Assembly: GCF_006443095.1 (NCBI RefSeq)
Contig: NZ_VFWZ01000002.1
Coordinates: 372,001 to 436,000 of the forward strand
DNA length: 64,000 bases
Direction of reading: 5' to 3'
From: Aquimarina algicola
Lineage (GTDB): Bacteria; Bacteroidota; Bacteroidia; Flavobacteriales; Flavobacteriaceae
Below, in pieces: positions 37,831 to 48,144 of this stretch (the stretch's first letter is position 1; each line of letters starts with the position of its first letter). The notes under the pieces were generated by a model. It did no database searches and was not told the DNA's origin. It worked only from the letters and a program-made list of their open reading frames with translations. The position numbers and the translations under genes are program-made.

Positions 37831-38838
37831 CTATTGACAAGTTGTAATATATTCTTCTAGTTTTTTAACCATATTTTTACTCCCACAAAAAAATGGAACT
37901 CTTTGGTGCAATTCAGTGGGCTTGATATCTAAAATTCTACTTTGACCGTCACTTGCTTTTCCTCCTGCCTGTTCAGCTATATACGCCATAGGATTACACT
38001 CATATAATAACCGTAATTTCCCATCATTGGCAATCTCACTATTTGGATACATATAAATTCCACCCTTGATCATATTTCTATGAAAATCTGATACTAACGA
38101 GCCGATATACCTCGAACTGTAAGGGCGATTTCCTTCTTCTTTTTGGCAATATTTGATATATTGTTTTACACCATTCGGAAAATGAACATAATTACCTTCA
38201 TTAACAGAATAAATGCTACCATCTTCCGGAAATTTCATATTCGGATGAGAAAGGTAGAATGAACCAATGGCAGGATTAAGTGTAAACCCATTAACACCAT
38301 CACCTGTAGAATAAACAATCATAGTCGATGTTCCATAAATAATATATCCTGCAGCAACTTGGTCCTTTCCGGGTTGTAAAAAATCCTTTAGCTGAACTGG
38401 ACTACCTAAAGGGCTTATTCTTCTATAAATTGAAAAAATAGTCCCCACAGAAACATTAACATCGATGTTTGATGAGCCGTCTAGTGGATCTATTAAAACA
38501 ACATATTTATTTTGGTTCTTTTTGTCATCACTGTTTAATATCACAAAATCTTCTTCTTCCTCAGAGGCGATACCACACACTATTTCTCTGTTGTCCAGAG
38601 CCTGTATAAATTTTTCATTTGCAAATACATCAAGCTTTTGCTGTTTCTCACCTTGAATATTAGTCTCTCCATAAGCGCCCAAAATATCAACCAAACCAGC
38701 TTTATTAACTTCGTGATTTACCACCTTAGCCGCTAAGCGAATTCCATTAATAAGACTAGATAATTCTCCCGTAGAAAATGGAAAGGCCAATTGATTTTTT
38801 ATGATGAATTCACCAAGTGTTCTCGTATTTTTAATCAT
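37831..38838 (-). CDS. fbp: Class I fructose-1,6-bisphosphatase
   Basis: A 335-residue FBPase with N-terminal [10 protein letters not shown], the metal-site motif [20 protein letters not shown] near 113-132, the substrate region [11 protein letters not shown] and [21 protein letters not shown] near 238, and [10 protein letters not shown] near 285. It removes the 1-phosphate of fructose-1,6-bisphosphate in gluconeogenesis. It is about 70 bases downstream of the DhaK-DhaL fusion. With triose phosphates from dihydroxyacetone, it would pull carbon toward hexose phosphate. Confidence 0.95.
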   Translation of the reverse strand: MIKNTRTLGEFIIKNQLAFPFSTGELSSLINGIRLAAKVVNHEVNKAGLVDILGAYGETNIQGEKQQKLDVFANEKFIQALDNREIVCGIASEEEEDFVILNSDDKKNQNKYVVLIDPLDGSSNIDVNVSVGTIFSIYRRISPLGSPVQLKDFLQPGKDQVAAGYIIYGTSTMIVYSTGDGVNGFTLNPAIGSFYLSHPNMKFPEDGSIYSVNEGNYVHFPNGVKQYIKYCQKEEGNRPYSSRYIGSLVSDFHRNMIKGGIYMYPNSEIANDGKLRLLYECNPMAYIAEQAGGKASDGQSRILDIKPTELHQRVPFFCGSKNMVKKLEEYITTCQ

Positions 38839-38906
38839 TTTATTGCTTAATAGAACGGAGAACTTTTCACTACAACTAACTAATAAAAAGTCCTCCAGAG
38901 AAAAGA

Positions 38907-40553
38907 TTAATGTTTGTATTTAAGTTTTAAAGCAATTGATTCGAATAATATCGCAATAGCTTCGGCTCCAGGATCGACTACATCTTTCAGACTTTCAGAT
39001 CTTAAATAAGAAGAACGTCCGGATTCAGCTTTTTCCATTTTTGCGGTAGAATTAGCACCTTCTCGAGCTGCTAAAGCTGCTGCTTCCAAATCCATATCTT
39101 TCAATTTTTCAACAGCAGGTAGTAACGCATCTATCATAGTTCTAGACCCTAACTTTGCACCACCATATTTCATCATCATTTTTACACCTGATTTTAGAGC
39201 TACGTCCAAATCGTTTCCTTTAGAAACACAAGCCCCAGCATTTGTTAGCATAATTGATGATAGCACACCACTAGAGCCGCCCATATGACTAGCAAGTAAC
39301 TCACCAATAGCAACGAGTAAATCTCCAGTATCGTTAAGCGGTAAACTTTTAGAATTTAATAAATCAATGATTCCATTTGCCCCAGCAGCAAAAGTGCTAC
39401 CTGTATCTCCATCTCCTATTTGTTTGTCCAAATTATTTAAATGCTCTTCTGCATTTATTAAAGAAGCACAAATAGTTTGAAGGTAATCTTCTACTTTAGG
39501 ATTCATACTTGGCTCAAAAGTCTTCCTTAACTGTAAATAGCTGATATCAAATATTTTTGGCTCTAAAGGTTTGATAACACCTGGCCACGATTTAGGTTCT
39601 ACGGGGGCCAATAGCATTTCTTTATTTTCTTCTGTTAGCTTCATTAAAGAGAAACTAAACCCATACATATTTAATGAAGTCATTAAAAGAGCTGGACCTA
39701 TTATAAACTCAATTTGGTCTTTGTATCGAGATGTAAGAACTTCATTTGCAATTATTGACATTTCTAAAGGCGTTACCGCACCAAGGTTATTAATCAAAAG
39801 AGCATAGTTTTCTTCAGGTTTTGTTTCTGCAAATAGTCGTGAAAGTACCATAGCAACTGCCTCTTTGCCGCCTTTAAAATCTACTTTTTCTAAACCTGGC
39901 TCACCGTGAATTCCTAAACCTAATTCTGCTGGAGCATCTGTAACTGTCAATTCTTTACCAGGCAATGTACAAGTGGAAATAGCTAAACCTAGAGAGAAGC
40001 TATTTTGAGCTGTTTCCTCTGCTTTTTGTTTTATTTCTTCTAACGACGATCCTTTTTCAGACAGATAACCTGCAATTTTGTGCACAAAGAGCGTACCTGC
40101 AATACCTCTTGGTTGTGGAGCATCAGCTATGGCTATATCGTCTTGAACAACTACCATTTCTACTTTTTTGCCCATTTTCTTTGCTCTTTCAGCTGCTAAA
40201 CCAAAGTTCAATCTGTCGCCCGTATAGTTTTTTACAATTAATAAACAACCAGCATCGCCAGTAACGTGTAAAATACAAGCTAAAACTGCTTCCACACTAG
40301 GTGAAGCGAAAACCTCTCCAGAGATAGCAGCAGTTAACATACCTTTGCCTATAAAGCCGAGGTGTGCGGGTTCGTGACCTGCACCACCTCCTGAAATTAT
40401 TGCTACTTTAGATTTATCCCAGTCACCTCTAACAACAAATTTTCTCGACGGAAAGCCATCTGCACGAGTTAGATTTTGAGTTCCTGTTAGGCGCAGTTCA
40501 CCGTCTATGGCTTCTGTCACTACTTGTTTAGATTCATTAAAAAATCGTTTCAT
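38907..40553 (-). CDS. DhaK-DhaL fusion kinase, ATP-dependent type
   Basis: A 548-residue fusion. The DhaK domain spans about residues 1-335, with [20 protein letters not shown] near 54-73, [15 protein letters not shown] near 104 and the substrate-binding histidine in [11 protein letters not shown] near 215. The DhaL nucleotide domain spans about 355-548, with [13 protein letters not shown] near 388, GGSSGVLSS and a C-terminal [13 protein letters not shown]. The DGDTG loop is typical of ATP-using DhaL domains, in contrast to DADHG in the separate DhaL at 44.4 kb. It could phosphorylate dihydroxyacetone or a tetrulose such as erythrulose, since both activities are known in this fused family. 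Confidence 0.88.
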   Translation of the reverse strand: MKRFFNESKQVVTEAIDGELRLTGTQNLTRADGFPSRKFVVRGDWDKSKVAIISGGGAGHEPAHLGFIGKGMLTAAISGEVFASPSVEAVLACILHVTGDAGCLLIVKNYTGDRLNFGLAAERAKKMGKKVEMVVVQDDIAIADAPQPRGIAGTLFVHKIAGYLSEKGSSLEEIKQKAEETAQNSFSLGLAISTCTLPGKELTVTDAPAELGLGIHGEPGLEKVDFKGGKEAVAMVLSRLFAETKPEENYALLINNLGAVTPLEMSIIANEVLTSRYKDQIEFIIGPALLMTSLNMYGFSFSLMKLTEENKEMLLAPVEPKSWPGVIKPLEPKIFDISYLQLRKTFEPSMNPKVEDYLQTICASLINAEEHLNNLDKQIGDGDTGSTFAAGANGIIDLLNSKSLPLNDTGDLLVAIGELLASHMGGSSGVLSSIMLTNAGACVSKGNDLDVALKSGVKMMMKYGGAKLGSRTMIDALLPAVEKLKDMDLEAAALAAREGANSTAKMEKAESGRSSYLRSESLKDVVDPGAEAIAILFESIALKLKYKH

Positions 40554-40732
40554 AATTTTTTCTTTTTTACGTTAATTTTAGGGTATAAATACCCTGGCCG
40601 ACTATTTTCGGCATTTAACTTTGTTCTTAAATATTTGTGATTTTGGTTCTTATTCCTTGTAGAAAAAGGGCTTTAGATGGGTAGTGATAATTTGGTTACT
40701 TTTCCATAATGTTACTTTAAAAATGTTATTGA

Positions 40733-41614
40733 TCAGGTAGGTACTTGTTGTCTAAATTTTAGAGGCGAGGTTTTATAATTCTCTTGAAAAAGACGACAGA
40801 AATGGGAGGTATTGTTAAAACCTGAGTCATAACAAATTTCATTTATATTTTTATTCGTGGTAATTAAAAGATGGGAGGCATATTCTAGTCTTTTTGTTCT
40901 TAACCAATGGGCTGGCGAATCTTTGTACCTCTTCTTAAATTCTCGTTTAAACTGAGATAAACTTAAATTAGATAAGTGAGCTAAATGGTCAACATTCAAA
41001 CTGGTATACATATTCGTTTGAATTACTTCATCAATATGAGACTTTTCTTCTACCAAACATTCTTTTAAGAAGCTCATAAAGTAACTACGCTCTTGACCAG
41101 ACACCAGTAACAGAAGTAATTCTTCAAACTTGTGAAAGATTAGTTCATTCACGGGAGGAGATGTTGTAAGTTCAAAATATGGTAAGACAGAATTGATATA
41201 AGCATCCATCCATTTATCCATAAAAAATTGATAAGCGCCTAAAGACTTGACATCAAATAACTCGGATGGTGATATCATCCGTTTATTTTTATTCATAAAG
41301 TCTTTTAAAAAATCATCAGTCAAAAGACCTAACATACATTCTAGCTGATCTCCGTGTTTTAGTTTTTCACAAACTATAATAGACCCTTTCTTAACGAAAA
41401 TGGCTTCTCCAGCTTCCAGTTTATAAAAGTAATTTGGAGTAGCCACCCCAAGATTACCTCTTAGAACAAACATTAGCATATGATCTTTAATAAAAATCCT
41501 ATCTCTTTCTTTTGATTCCGCAATTGAATACTGTATTAGAAACTGATTATTTGTCTCTAACACCCTATACTCATCGGCTTTTTCAAAATAAGTTTTAAGT
41601 TCTTTATTAATCAT
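40733..41614 (-). CDS. AraC-family transcriptional regulator of the dihydroxyacetone block
   Basis: A 293-residue regulator with a cupin-like N-terminal half (FVLRGNLGVATPNYFYKLEAGEAIFVKKGS, read across residues 50-80) and a C-terminal AraC HTH pair (about 195-290) ending in CYDSGFNNTSHFCRLFQENY. It sits between the two dihydroxyacetone kinase systems on the same strand, with gaps of 179 and 296 bp on either side, so it is probably transcribed on its own. Control of the flanking dha genes is the simplest reading but is inferred from position. Confidence 0.87.
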   Translation of the reverse strand: MINKELKTYFEKADEYRVLETNNQFLIQYSIAESKERDRIFIKDHMLMFVLRGNLGVATPNYFYKLEAGEAIFVKKGSIIVCEKLKHGDQLECMLGLLTDDFLKDFMNKNKRMISPSELFDVKSLGAYQFFMDKWMDAYINSVLPYFELTTSPPVNELIFHKFEELLLLLVSGQERSYFMSFLKECLVEEKSHIDEVIQTNMYTSLNVDHLAHLSNLSLSQFKREFKKRYKDSPAHWLRTKRLEYASHLLITTNKNINEICYDSGFNNTSHFCRLFQENYKTSPLKFRQQVPT

Positions 41615-41910
41615 ATTCAGTATTCTGTAGGGTATAAAAATAGTTATTAATACCTATAAAAAATGTTCTATTTGGCTCAAAAAATGTGTATTATGAATTA
41701 ATGATGTATTAATTAAACATTTTTGTCAAAATTCTACATCATATTTTGATGAAATCTTATTTTAAGTATTTTTCATTAAAATCAATAACTTAAAACTAAG
41801 AATCAAGTAAATTGTTTTTTAAATAAATATCTAATAATCAATAATTTGAATCCTAATTCAAAAATACAGCACAAATGTTCTAAAAAGGTCTAGCTAACCT
41901 ATTTTCGATA

Positions 41911-44391
41911 TTATAATTGCAGTTTACTTTTAACAACGGATAGTGTACTCCATTTATAAATATCATCTAAAGAGATTTTATTTTCTTTAATATTCATTTT
42001 TCTTATCGCCTCTTTAATTGCCGGTATTGCAGGACTTGACATACTATAACTTCTAAGTCCGATAGAACTTAGTAAGTTGGTAGCTTTAGGGTTTCTCGCT
42101 AACTCTCCACAAAGACTTACCTCAAGTCCTTCTTTATCAGAATTTTGTATAATAGAAATTAAAGCAGATATGACGGTAGGATGTAATGCACTATAATGTT
42201 TGGAAATAGATACATTTTCTCTATCCATAGCCAATAAATATTGCGTTAAATCATTTGTGCCAATACTTAAAAAATCTAATTCCTTAGCTATTTGTGGTAA
42301 AATGAAAAGTATTGAAGGAACCTCTACCATTATACCCTTCTTTATATGTTTAGAATACTCAACTCCCTCTTTACTTAATTCATCCTGCACCTCTGCCAAA
42401 ATACTATTGGCTTCTATTACTTCTTCTAACATACCAACCATAGGGTACATAATACGAATCTCATAATCAGCAGAAACACGGCAGATTGCTCTAAGTTGGG
42501 TTTTAAAAATTTCTTTGTTTTGCAAACAATATCTAATTCCTCGAACTCCAAGAAACGGATTGGTTTCTTCACCTATTCCTAAATACGGAATAGGTTTATC
42601 ACCCCCAACATCTAGCGATCTAATGGTTATAGGTAAACCCTGCATATTTTCGCATACCTGTTTGTATATCTCATACTGTTCCTCCTCGGAAGGAGGCGTT
42701 TCCCTATTCATATACAGAAATTCTGTTCTATATAGACCAATTCCGTCGGCACCGTTTTCAAATGCAATTTTTGCCTCTTTTGGACTACTAATATTTGCAA
42801 GAATCTTAAATTTAACTTCATCTTCAGTAATTGCTGGCATTTTAGCTCTTGAAAAACGTTCCTGAAAAATCTTTTCTTCAATCTTCTTTTCCTCACGTAA
42901 AGAAGCTATTTTTTCTGGATTTTTTCTATCTAAATATATCACGCCTTTACTGCCATCAATTCCAATTAACTCACCATCCACAATAACATCTACTTGATTC
43001 TCTAGACCTGTAATAGCAGGAATACCAAGGGATCTAGCAAGAATTGTAGCGTGGGACGTCTCACCTCCAACTTTTGATACAATTCCTAGTACTTTATCAG
43101 TATCTAAACTCAACGTTTGAGCAGGACCAATTTCTTCAACAATTAAAATACTTGGCTCTGTTAAATTGATTTCATTTTCAACACAATCTAATATCTGAAC
43201 TAATACTTTATTCCTTACTTCTATAACATCCGAAGCTCTTTCCTTAAAGTACTGATTGTTCATTTCTAAGTACTTCAATTCTAGTTTTTCAAAAACATAA
43301 AACCAAGCGTACGCAGCACTATAGTTTTCATCTTCTATTAGGTTTTCAATTTCATTTATTTTTTCATCATCCTTGAGTAATGACACGTGAAAGTCAAAAA
43401 TTTCAGCATCTTCTTTTCCATATAAACCCATAGTTTTATGGCGTATATCCTCAAGTTCTTCAACAACCTTACTTAAAGCACTTTTGAGCTTTATTTTTTC
43501 CTCAGTCGTATTGTTAATAATAGTTTTTTCTACTATTACAGTTTGATTGTGTAATACTTTTGCTGGTCCAACAGAAATACCTTTAGAAACAGGAACTCCT
43601 TGAATATTCTCAGAAGATACATTAGCACCATTAGTTTTAACCTGAACAGGTTTTTTTGATTTTATCTCCTTTTTTGAATCTCCGAAATTATTGGCATAAA
43701 ACTCTTGTAAAGATTTTTCAAACTCGAGGAACTCCTCTCCAATAACCTTGAAGGTTAATACGTCATCTTTTTTTGCACCCAATGTTCCTACTTGACTTAT
43801 ACTTCCAGCAGAAACATAGTCTCGTTTATTTTTACTTACACTTACCTCGTTGTTGTATTTATTAACGAGTTCTACCAATCTAACAGCAGGTCTTGCGTGA
43901 AGACCTAATTCATTAGGGACTTTAATTTCAATCTCCTTACCAACTACTTGTGCAATTTGTTTAGGTTTTTGCTCCTCACCATCACTTCCTAGTAAAGATT
44001 TTTTGCCCATTAAACCATTTCTCGCTTCGTTTGCGACGGTTTTTAGGTCTGCACCTGTCATTGCTTGGGCTGCAGCCGCTATAGCTCCTTCTGTTAAAGG
44101 TGCTTCGCATAGCAAGACCTTTTCCTTTAGATCATCGGATAACATTTCAGAAGCAAGTTCTGCATTCATTACCGCACTACCTATATCCATTAAGACCAAA
44201 ATACCCTCTTTAGAATCTGCTAACTCAATAGCCTCTTTAATTTTAAATGGATCAGTACCTATCGGATTACTTTCGTCATCTATACCACCAGCAGCAAAAA
44301 TTTTCACTTTGTTTTGCGACATTTGTTGGGCTAACTCTTTAACTCCATCTGCCAATTTCTCACTATGAGAAACAATTACTATTCCAACCAT
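41911..44391 (-). CDS. dhaM: DhaM - HPr - enzyme I fusion, PTS phosphoryl donor for dihydroxyacetone kinase
   Basis: An 826-residue three-part phosphotransfer protein. Residues 1-130 are DhaM (EIIA-Man fold) with the phospho-acceptor His9 in IVIVSHSEKLADG. Residues about 153-235 are HPr with His165 in NELGLHARPAV. Residues about 262-826 are enzyme I, with His447 in GGETSHATILARSLGIPA, the PEP-site region TIRSLDVGGDKP and the C-terminal FLSIGTNDLTQYLLAMDREN and SLCGELARNP. All phosphorylation sites are present, so one chain should carry phosphate from PEP to DhaL. It follows dhaL by 12 bases. It needs no separate PTS proteins. Confidence 0.93.
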   Translation of the reverse strand: MVGIVIVSHSEKLADGVKELAQQMSQNKVKIFAAGGIDDESNPIGTDPFKIKEAIELADSKEGILVLMDIGSAVMNAELASEMLSDDLKEKVLLCEAPLTEGAIAAAAQAMTGADLKTVANEARNGLMGKKSLLGSDGEEQKPKQIAQVVGKEIEIKVPNELGLHARPAVRLVELVNKYNNEVSVSKNKRDYVSAGSISQVGTLGAKKDDVLTFKVIGEEFLEFEKSLQEFYANNFGDSKKEIKSKKPVQVKTNGANVSSENIQGVPVSKGISVGPAKVLHNQTVIVEKTIINNTTEEKIKLKSALSKVVEELEDIRHKTMGLYGKEDAEIFDFHVSLLKDDEKINEIENLIEDENYSAAYAWFYVFEKLELKYLEMNNQYFKERASDVIEVRNKVLVQILDCVENEINLTEPSILIVEEIGPAQTLSLDTDKVLGIVSKVGGETSHATILARSLGIPAITGLENQVDVIVDGELIGIDGSKGVIYLDRKNPEKIASLREEKKIEEKIFQERFSRAKMPAITEDEVKFKILANISSPKEAKIAFENGADGIGLYRTEFLYMNRETPPSEEEQYEIYKQVCENMQGLPITIRSLDVGGDKPIPYLGIGEETNPFLGVRGIRYCLQNKEIFKTQLRAICRVSADYEIRIMYPMVGMLEEVIEANSILAEVQDELSKEGVEYSKHIKKGIMVEVPSILFILPQIAKELDFLSIGTNDLTQYLLAMDRENVSISKHYSALHPTVISALISIIQNSDKEGLEVSLCGELARNPKATNLLSSIGLRSYSMSSPAIPAIKEAIRKMNIKENKISLDDIYKWSTLSVVKSKLQL

Positions 44392-44403
44392 ATATCTTAA
44401 AAC

Positions 44404-45039
44404 TTAGTTTATAGCTTCTTTTAACGATTTAAATATCAGATAACTTGAAGTAGCTCCAGCATCTTGATGACCAATACTTCGCTCTCCCAAATAGCTCGCT
44501 CTTCCTTTTTTAGCAATTAGGTCTGTTGTTGATGTCATACCTTTTTCTGCAACCTTTACTAAATTTTCTAAAGCTTCATTTATTGACAAATTAGCGTTTA
44601 AAGAATCTGATAAAGATTGGATGGCTGGATCGAGAACATCGATCATAGTTTTGTCGCCTACCGAAGCTTTTCCTCTTAGCTTAACTCCATTTACTCCATT
44701 TTCTAAACAGTTTTTCAAGTCTATCAAGTTCAACTCAGTTTTATCTTTTAAAACCATACTTGCCTGCAAGAACAGTGTCCCATAAAGAGGGCCAGATGCC
44801 CCACCAATACTGGAAATCAATGTCATTCCAGTATTTTTGAAAAGTGAGGCAATGTCTTTGCTATTAGAGAGTTCATCTAATTTTTCTCGGACTTTGTTAA
44901 AACCTCTTTCCATATTAAAGCCGTGATCTGCATCTCCGATATCAGAATCAAGTTTTGTTAGATAGTCCTTATTTTCTTGCATAACTAAGGCGGCTTTTTC
45001 TAACCACTTAATCAGTTGCGATATATTTATAGTTTTCAT
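44404..45039 (-). CDS. dhaL: Dihydroxyacetone kinase ADP-binding subunit DhaL (PEP-dependent type)
   Basis: A 211-residue DhaL. It has the metal/ADP-binding loop SDIGDADHGFNMERGF near residues 28-43, GGASGPLYGTLF near 77-88, GKASVGDKTMIDVLDPA and KKGRASYLGERSIGHQDAGATS. The DADHG form fits PTS-linked DhaL, in which bound ADP is rephosphorylated by DhaM instead of being exchanged for ATP. It lies between dhaK (37 bases upstream) and dhaM (12 bases downstream). Confidence 0.93.
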   Translation of the reverse strand: MKTINISQLIKWLEKAALVMQENKDYLTKLDSDIGDADHGFNMERGFNKVREKLDELSNSKDIASLFKNTGMTLISSIGGASGPLYGTLFLQASMVLKDKTELNLIDLKNCLENGVNGVKLRGKASVGDKTMIDVLDPAIQSLSDSLNANLSINEALENLVKVAEKGMTSTTDLIAKKGRASYLGERSIGHQDAGATSSYLIFKSLKEAIN

Positions 45040-45076
45040 AGGTTCTTTTTTAACTAAAATTCAAAAACATATTAAA

Positions 45077-46147
45077 TTACTTACCCCATCTTAGCCCAGG
45101 GGTATTTACTGGCGAATCCCAGAATTTAAGAATTTCTTCATCTGCTCGAACAAGAGTTACAGAGCAACCCTGCATATCTAAGGCAGTGATATATGCCCCA
45201 ACTAGATTTCTCACCAAGGATATTTTCTTTTCAGTACATATTTCGTCTAACTTTCTATAAACAGCATATAATTCTGATACTGGAGTGCTTCCTAAACTAT
45301 TTACCATAGCAATCATTTTATCGCCAGATTTAAAGGATTCGCTAGTAAGGGAAGTTTTCTTCCATCCAGAAGACTCAATATCCCATTCATTTAGGTCACG
45401 CGTGTAATCTTCATCCTCTAAGATGGCATTTGTCAAAATTGCCGTGATCTCATCAGCAGAAGTATGGGCTATTCTTTTTCTTCCTGGTTCTCCGTGTATT
45501 CCAACTCCTATTTCGATTTCATCTTCATCAATCTCAAAATTTGGTTTACCTGCTGCTGGAACAGTACACGATGTGAGTGCCATACCCATAGATCTTCCTC
45601 GTGAGTTTACCTTGCGTGCAAGTTTTGCACATTCTTCTAGATTGTAACCAGCTTCGGCAGCTGCTCCTACAATTTTTTCCATTATAACAGTTGTTCCGAC
45701 ACCTCGTCTCCCAGCGGTATATAAACTGTCTTTAACCGCTACATCATCATCTATTAGAATGTTTTGCGTTTCAATACCTTCAGAATTTAGCATTTCAGCT
45801 GCCATCTCAAAGTTCATAACATCTCCAGTATAATTCTTAACTAAGAATAATACACCACCACCATTTTCAACTGCTTTTGCACATTCGTACATTTGATCGG
45901 GGGTTGGTGAAGTAAAAACCTCTCCAGGACAAGCAGCATCCAGCATACCTTCTCCCACAAAGCCACCGTGCATAGGCTCGTGTCCACTACCACCTCCAGA
46001 AATTATTACAACTTTGCCCTTTTTTGTGGCTTCATTTCTAACGATATATTTTGGTTCAAGATTTATTTTTAGATTTGGATGTGCTGCTGCCATACCTTGC
46101 ATCTGTTCTACAATAACATCCTCAACTTTATTTATTAGCTTTTTCAT
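45077..46147 (-). CDS. dhaK: Dihydroxyacetone kinase substrate-binding subunit DhaK
   Basis: A 356-residue DhaK with [20 protein letters not shown] near 50-69, [19 protein letters not shown] near 101-119, [21 protein letters not shown] and the substrate-binding histidine in [16 protein letters not shown] near residue 217. It binds dihydroxyacetone covalently as a hemiaminal through that histidine and receives phosphate from DhaL. It is the first enzyme gene after the porin and aquaglyceroporin genes, which supports uptake of a small polyol followed by its kinase step. Confidence 0.94.
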   Translation of the reverse strand: MKKLINKVEDVIVEQMQGMAAAHPNLKINLEPKYIVRNEATKKGKVVIISGGGSGHEPMHGGFVGEGMLDAACPGEVFTSPTPDQMYECAKAVENGGGVLFLVKNYTGDVMNFEMAAEMLNSEGIETQNILIDDDVAVKDSLYTAGRRGVGTTVIMEKIVGAAAEAGYNLEECAKLARKVNSRGRSMGMALTSCTVPAAGKPNFEIDEDEIEIGVGIHGEPGRKRIAHTSADEITAILTNAILEDEDYTRDLNEWDIESSGWKKTSLTSESFKSGDKMIAMVNSLGSTPVSELYAVYRKLDEICTEKKISLVRNLVGAYITALDMQGCSVTLVRADEEILKFWDSPVNTPGLRWGK

Positions 46148-46237
46148 TTCTTAAATTTTAAAGTATTAATTGATACATCAATTTCATTAATTCTAACCTC
46201 CTTAAGGTTTAATACAACCTTCTCGATAAAATAAGAA

Positions 46238-47077
46238 TTATAGTTTAATAGTAGCATTAAATGCAGCATTAAATTCTTCTCTATCTGGATTATAGACCAT
46301 ATCTGCTTTAAGTGTTAATCCAACCTCTTTACTTATAGAATATGATTTTGAAGTATACCAACCTATTTGCGTTACATTGGCTTTCTCATCTGTCGTGTAG
46401 TAGTTATCGTTTGGTGAGCCAGAAATAAATGGGCGTACTGTAATTTTATTTGGCATTTCAATAGAGTAGCCAACTTCCAAATAAAGAGGAGCATCACTCC
46501 CAGGGAAAGAATTATAAAAATCCCAACCTGCAAAGAAATCTAATTTTCCAATATTGTAAATAGCTCTTAATTCGAGCCTGTTTGTAGCTCCATCATTGTC
46601 AAAATCAAAAAACCCTCCTACATTTGGATCGTAGTGCGGCAAGACCATCACCGCTAAGTTAGATTTTTCTCCCACTTTACCTCCATAACCAATGTATGGA
46701 ATGATTTCCTTGTAGTTGGGTGCATCTGATGCTATAGCAAATGGATAAGAAGACCATACCCCAACAAAGAACCCACCGTTGGAAAAGGTTACACTAGCCT
46801 GTGCATTCGGATGATCACCTAAAACTAATCCACGCCAGATAAATCGACTATTTAATGTAAGGTCGTAAGCTACATTCCACTTGCTTTTTTTAGGCTCTTC
46901 CTCTTCTTGTTCTGACGCATCAGCTACAATGTTTTCATCTTGAACCTCTTGGGTTGTCTTTTGGTTAGAAGAAACTGTTTCTAAAACTTCAGCAGTTTCA
47001 TCCTCAGCTTGTTGTGCGATTATTGGCTGTAAGCCTAAAATAATAGTAAGTATTAATATGTATTTTAAATTTTTCAT
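46238..47077 (-). CDS. Outer-membrane beta-barrel protein, probable porin
   Basis: A 279-residue protein with a signal peptide (1-21), an acidic N-terminal region of about 45 residues (ETAEVLETVSS, EQEEEEPKKS), and a barrel of amphipathic strands from about residue 68 (WNVAYDLTLNSRFIWRGLVLG) to the end (FNAAFNATIKL). The pattern suits a small outer-membrane channel. It lies between the aquaglyceroporin and dhaK genes with short spacers, so it may let glycerol or dihydroxyacetone through the outer membrane. The family is not recognised precisely. Confidence 0.65.
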   Translation of the reverse strand: MKNLKYILILTIILGLQPIIAQQAEDETAEVLETVSSNQKTTQEVQDENIVADASEQEEEEPKKSKWNVAYDLTLNSRFIWRGLVLGDHPNAQASVTFSNGGFFVGVWSSYPFAIASDAPNYKEIIPYIGYGGKVGEKSNLAVMVLPHYDPNVGGFFDFDNDGATNRLELRAIYNIGKLDFFAGWDFYNSFPGSDAPLYLEVGYSIEMPNKITVRPFISGSPNDNYYTTDEKANVTQIGWYTSKSYSISKEVGLTLKADMVYNPDREEFNAAFNATIKL

Positions 47078-47112
47078 TTTTATGATTTTATGTGATTAAA
47101 AAAGTAAGTGGC

Positions 47113-47835
47113 TTAAAAAACAGGGAATAGCATTATAAATACACCAGCAGCTACTCCTCCTAAGATTGGTCCTACAACAGGCACTAGGCTATAACCAAAA
47201 TCTGAGCTTCCTTTACCAGGAATAGGTAAGATGGCGTGAATAATTCTAGGAGCTAAATCACGTGCAGGATTCACAGCATAACCGGTAGTCCCTCCTAATG
47301 ATAAACCAATACCCCATACAAGACCCGCTACTAGAAAAGGCCCTAATCCTGGGGCTAGAGAACCACTACTATCAAATATTGCAGCTACACCAAGAACTAA
47401 GACAAATGTTGCTATCGTTTCGCTTAGAATGTTAGCACCTTTTTTACGAATTGCTGGTCCAGTAGAAAAGCAAGCCAATATTAAACCTTCATCTTTTGTT
47501 TCTTTCCAATGTGGTCCGAAATGAAAATAAACTAGAAAAGCACCAAAAGCGGCTCCAAAAAATTGTGATAAAACAAATGGTAATACATTTGAAAAATCAC
47601 CACTTGATACAGCAAACCCAATCGTTACCGCGGGATTGATATGTGCTGGAGCACCAAAAGCCAAAGCGACAAATACGCCAACGAGAACCGCAAAAGCCCA
47701 TCCAGAAGATATGACCATCCATCCCGAACCATTAGCTTTAGATTTCCCTAAAAGACAATTCGCAACAACTCCGTTGCCAAGTAAGACAAGAATCATTGTC
47801 CCAAAAAACTCACCAAGTAATACATTAATTTCCAT
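47113..47835 (-). CDS. glpF: Aquaglyceroporin (MIP family, GlpF-like)
   Basis: A 240-residue MIP channel with six membrane helices and both half-helix motifs: HINPAVTIG near residue 66 and AVNPARDLAPR near 187. The aspartate after the second NPAR is the usual mark of glycerol-conducting members, as against water-only ones. It is the first gene of the minus-strand run leading to dhaK, dhaL and dhaM, so it probably brings in glycerol or dihydroxyacetone. Confidence 0.9.
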   Translation of the reverse strand: MEINVLLGEFFGTMILVLLGNGVVANCLLGKSKANGSGWMVISSGWAFAVLVGVFVALAFGAPAHINPAVTIGFAVSSGDFSNVLPFVLSQFFGAAFGAFLVYFHFGPHWKETKDEGLILACFSTGPAIRKKGANILSETIATFVLVLGVAAIFDSSGSLAPGLGPFLVAGLVWGIGLSLGGTTGYAVNPARDLAPRIIHAILPIPGKGSSDFGYSLVPVVGPILGGVAAGVFIMLFPVF

Positions 47836-48144
47836 AATAAAATATTTATTTAATTAGTTAAAAGCTGTTTAACATTAATGATTTGACACATTTTTGGAGC
47901 TGTTTTTGATAGAATGGCAAATAATTGATGTTAAATTTGCGTTATTATTATTTTAACAAACTTATATTTTTGATGGTATTAGGAATTTTCTATTTAGTCC
48001 ATATTGTGTTTTATTTGGGCTTAATCATACTTTTTACAAAAAAGAGGCTAGTATTTTTGTCACTTTTGTAAAAGTTCGTACTGATTTTTTGTCAAAAATC
48101 AGGTTTTGGTAAAGATGTTTTTTAAATGATTTAACTGTACAGCT
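47836..48144. other. 309-bp divergent intergenic region
   Basis: This is the shared upstream region of the aquaglyceroporin run (minus strand) and the VOC/Crp/peroxiredoxin-like run (plus strand). It holds two palindromes close to the plus-strand start (separate entry). No ORF on either strand is supported. Confidence 0.6.
48062..48102. promoter_or_regulatory. Two adjacent palindromes, candidate operators
   Basis: ACTTTTGTAAAAGT (48062-48075) is a perfect 14-bp palindrome. CTGATTTTT (48081-48089) and AAAAATCAG (48094-48102) form a perfect 9-bp inverted repeat. They end about 43 bases before the VOC start codon. The second has the TGAT...ATCA arms seen in Crp/Fnr-type sites, though with a longer center, and the gene two positions downstream encodes a Crp-family regulator. 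Confidence 0.4.

Noticed and set aside
42515..42865. 116-codon plus-strand frame
   Set aside because: Antisense shadow of the enzyme I domain.
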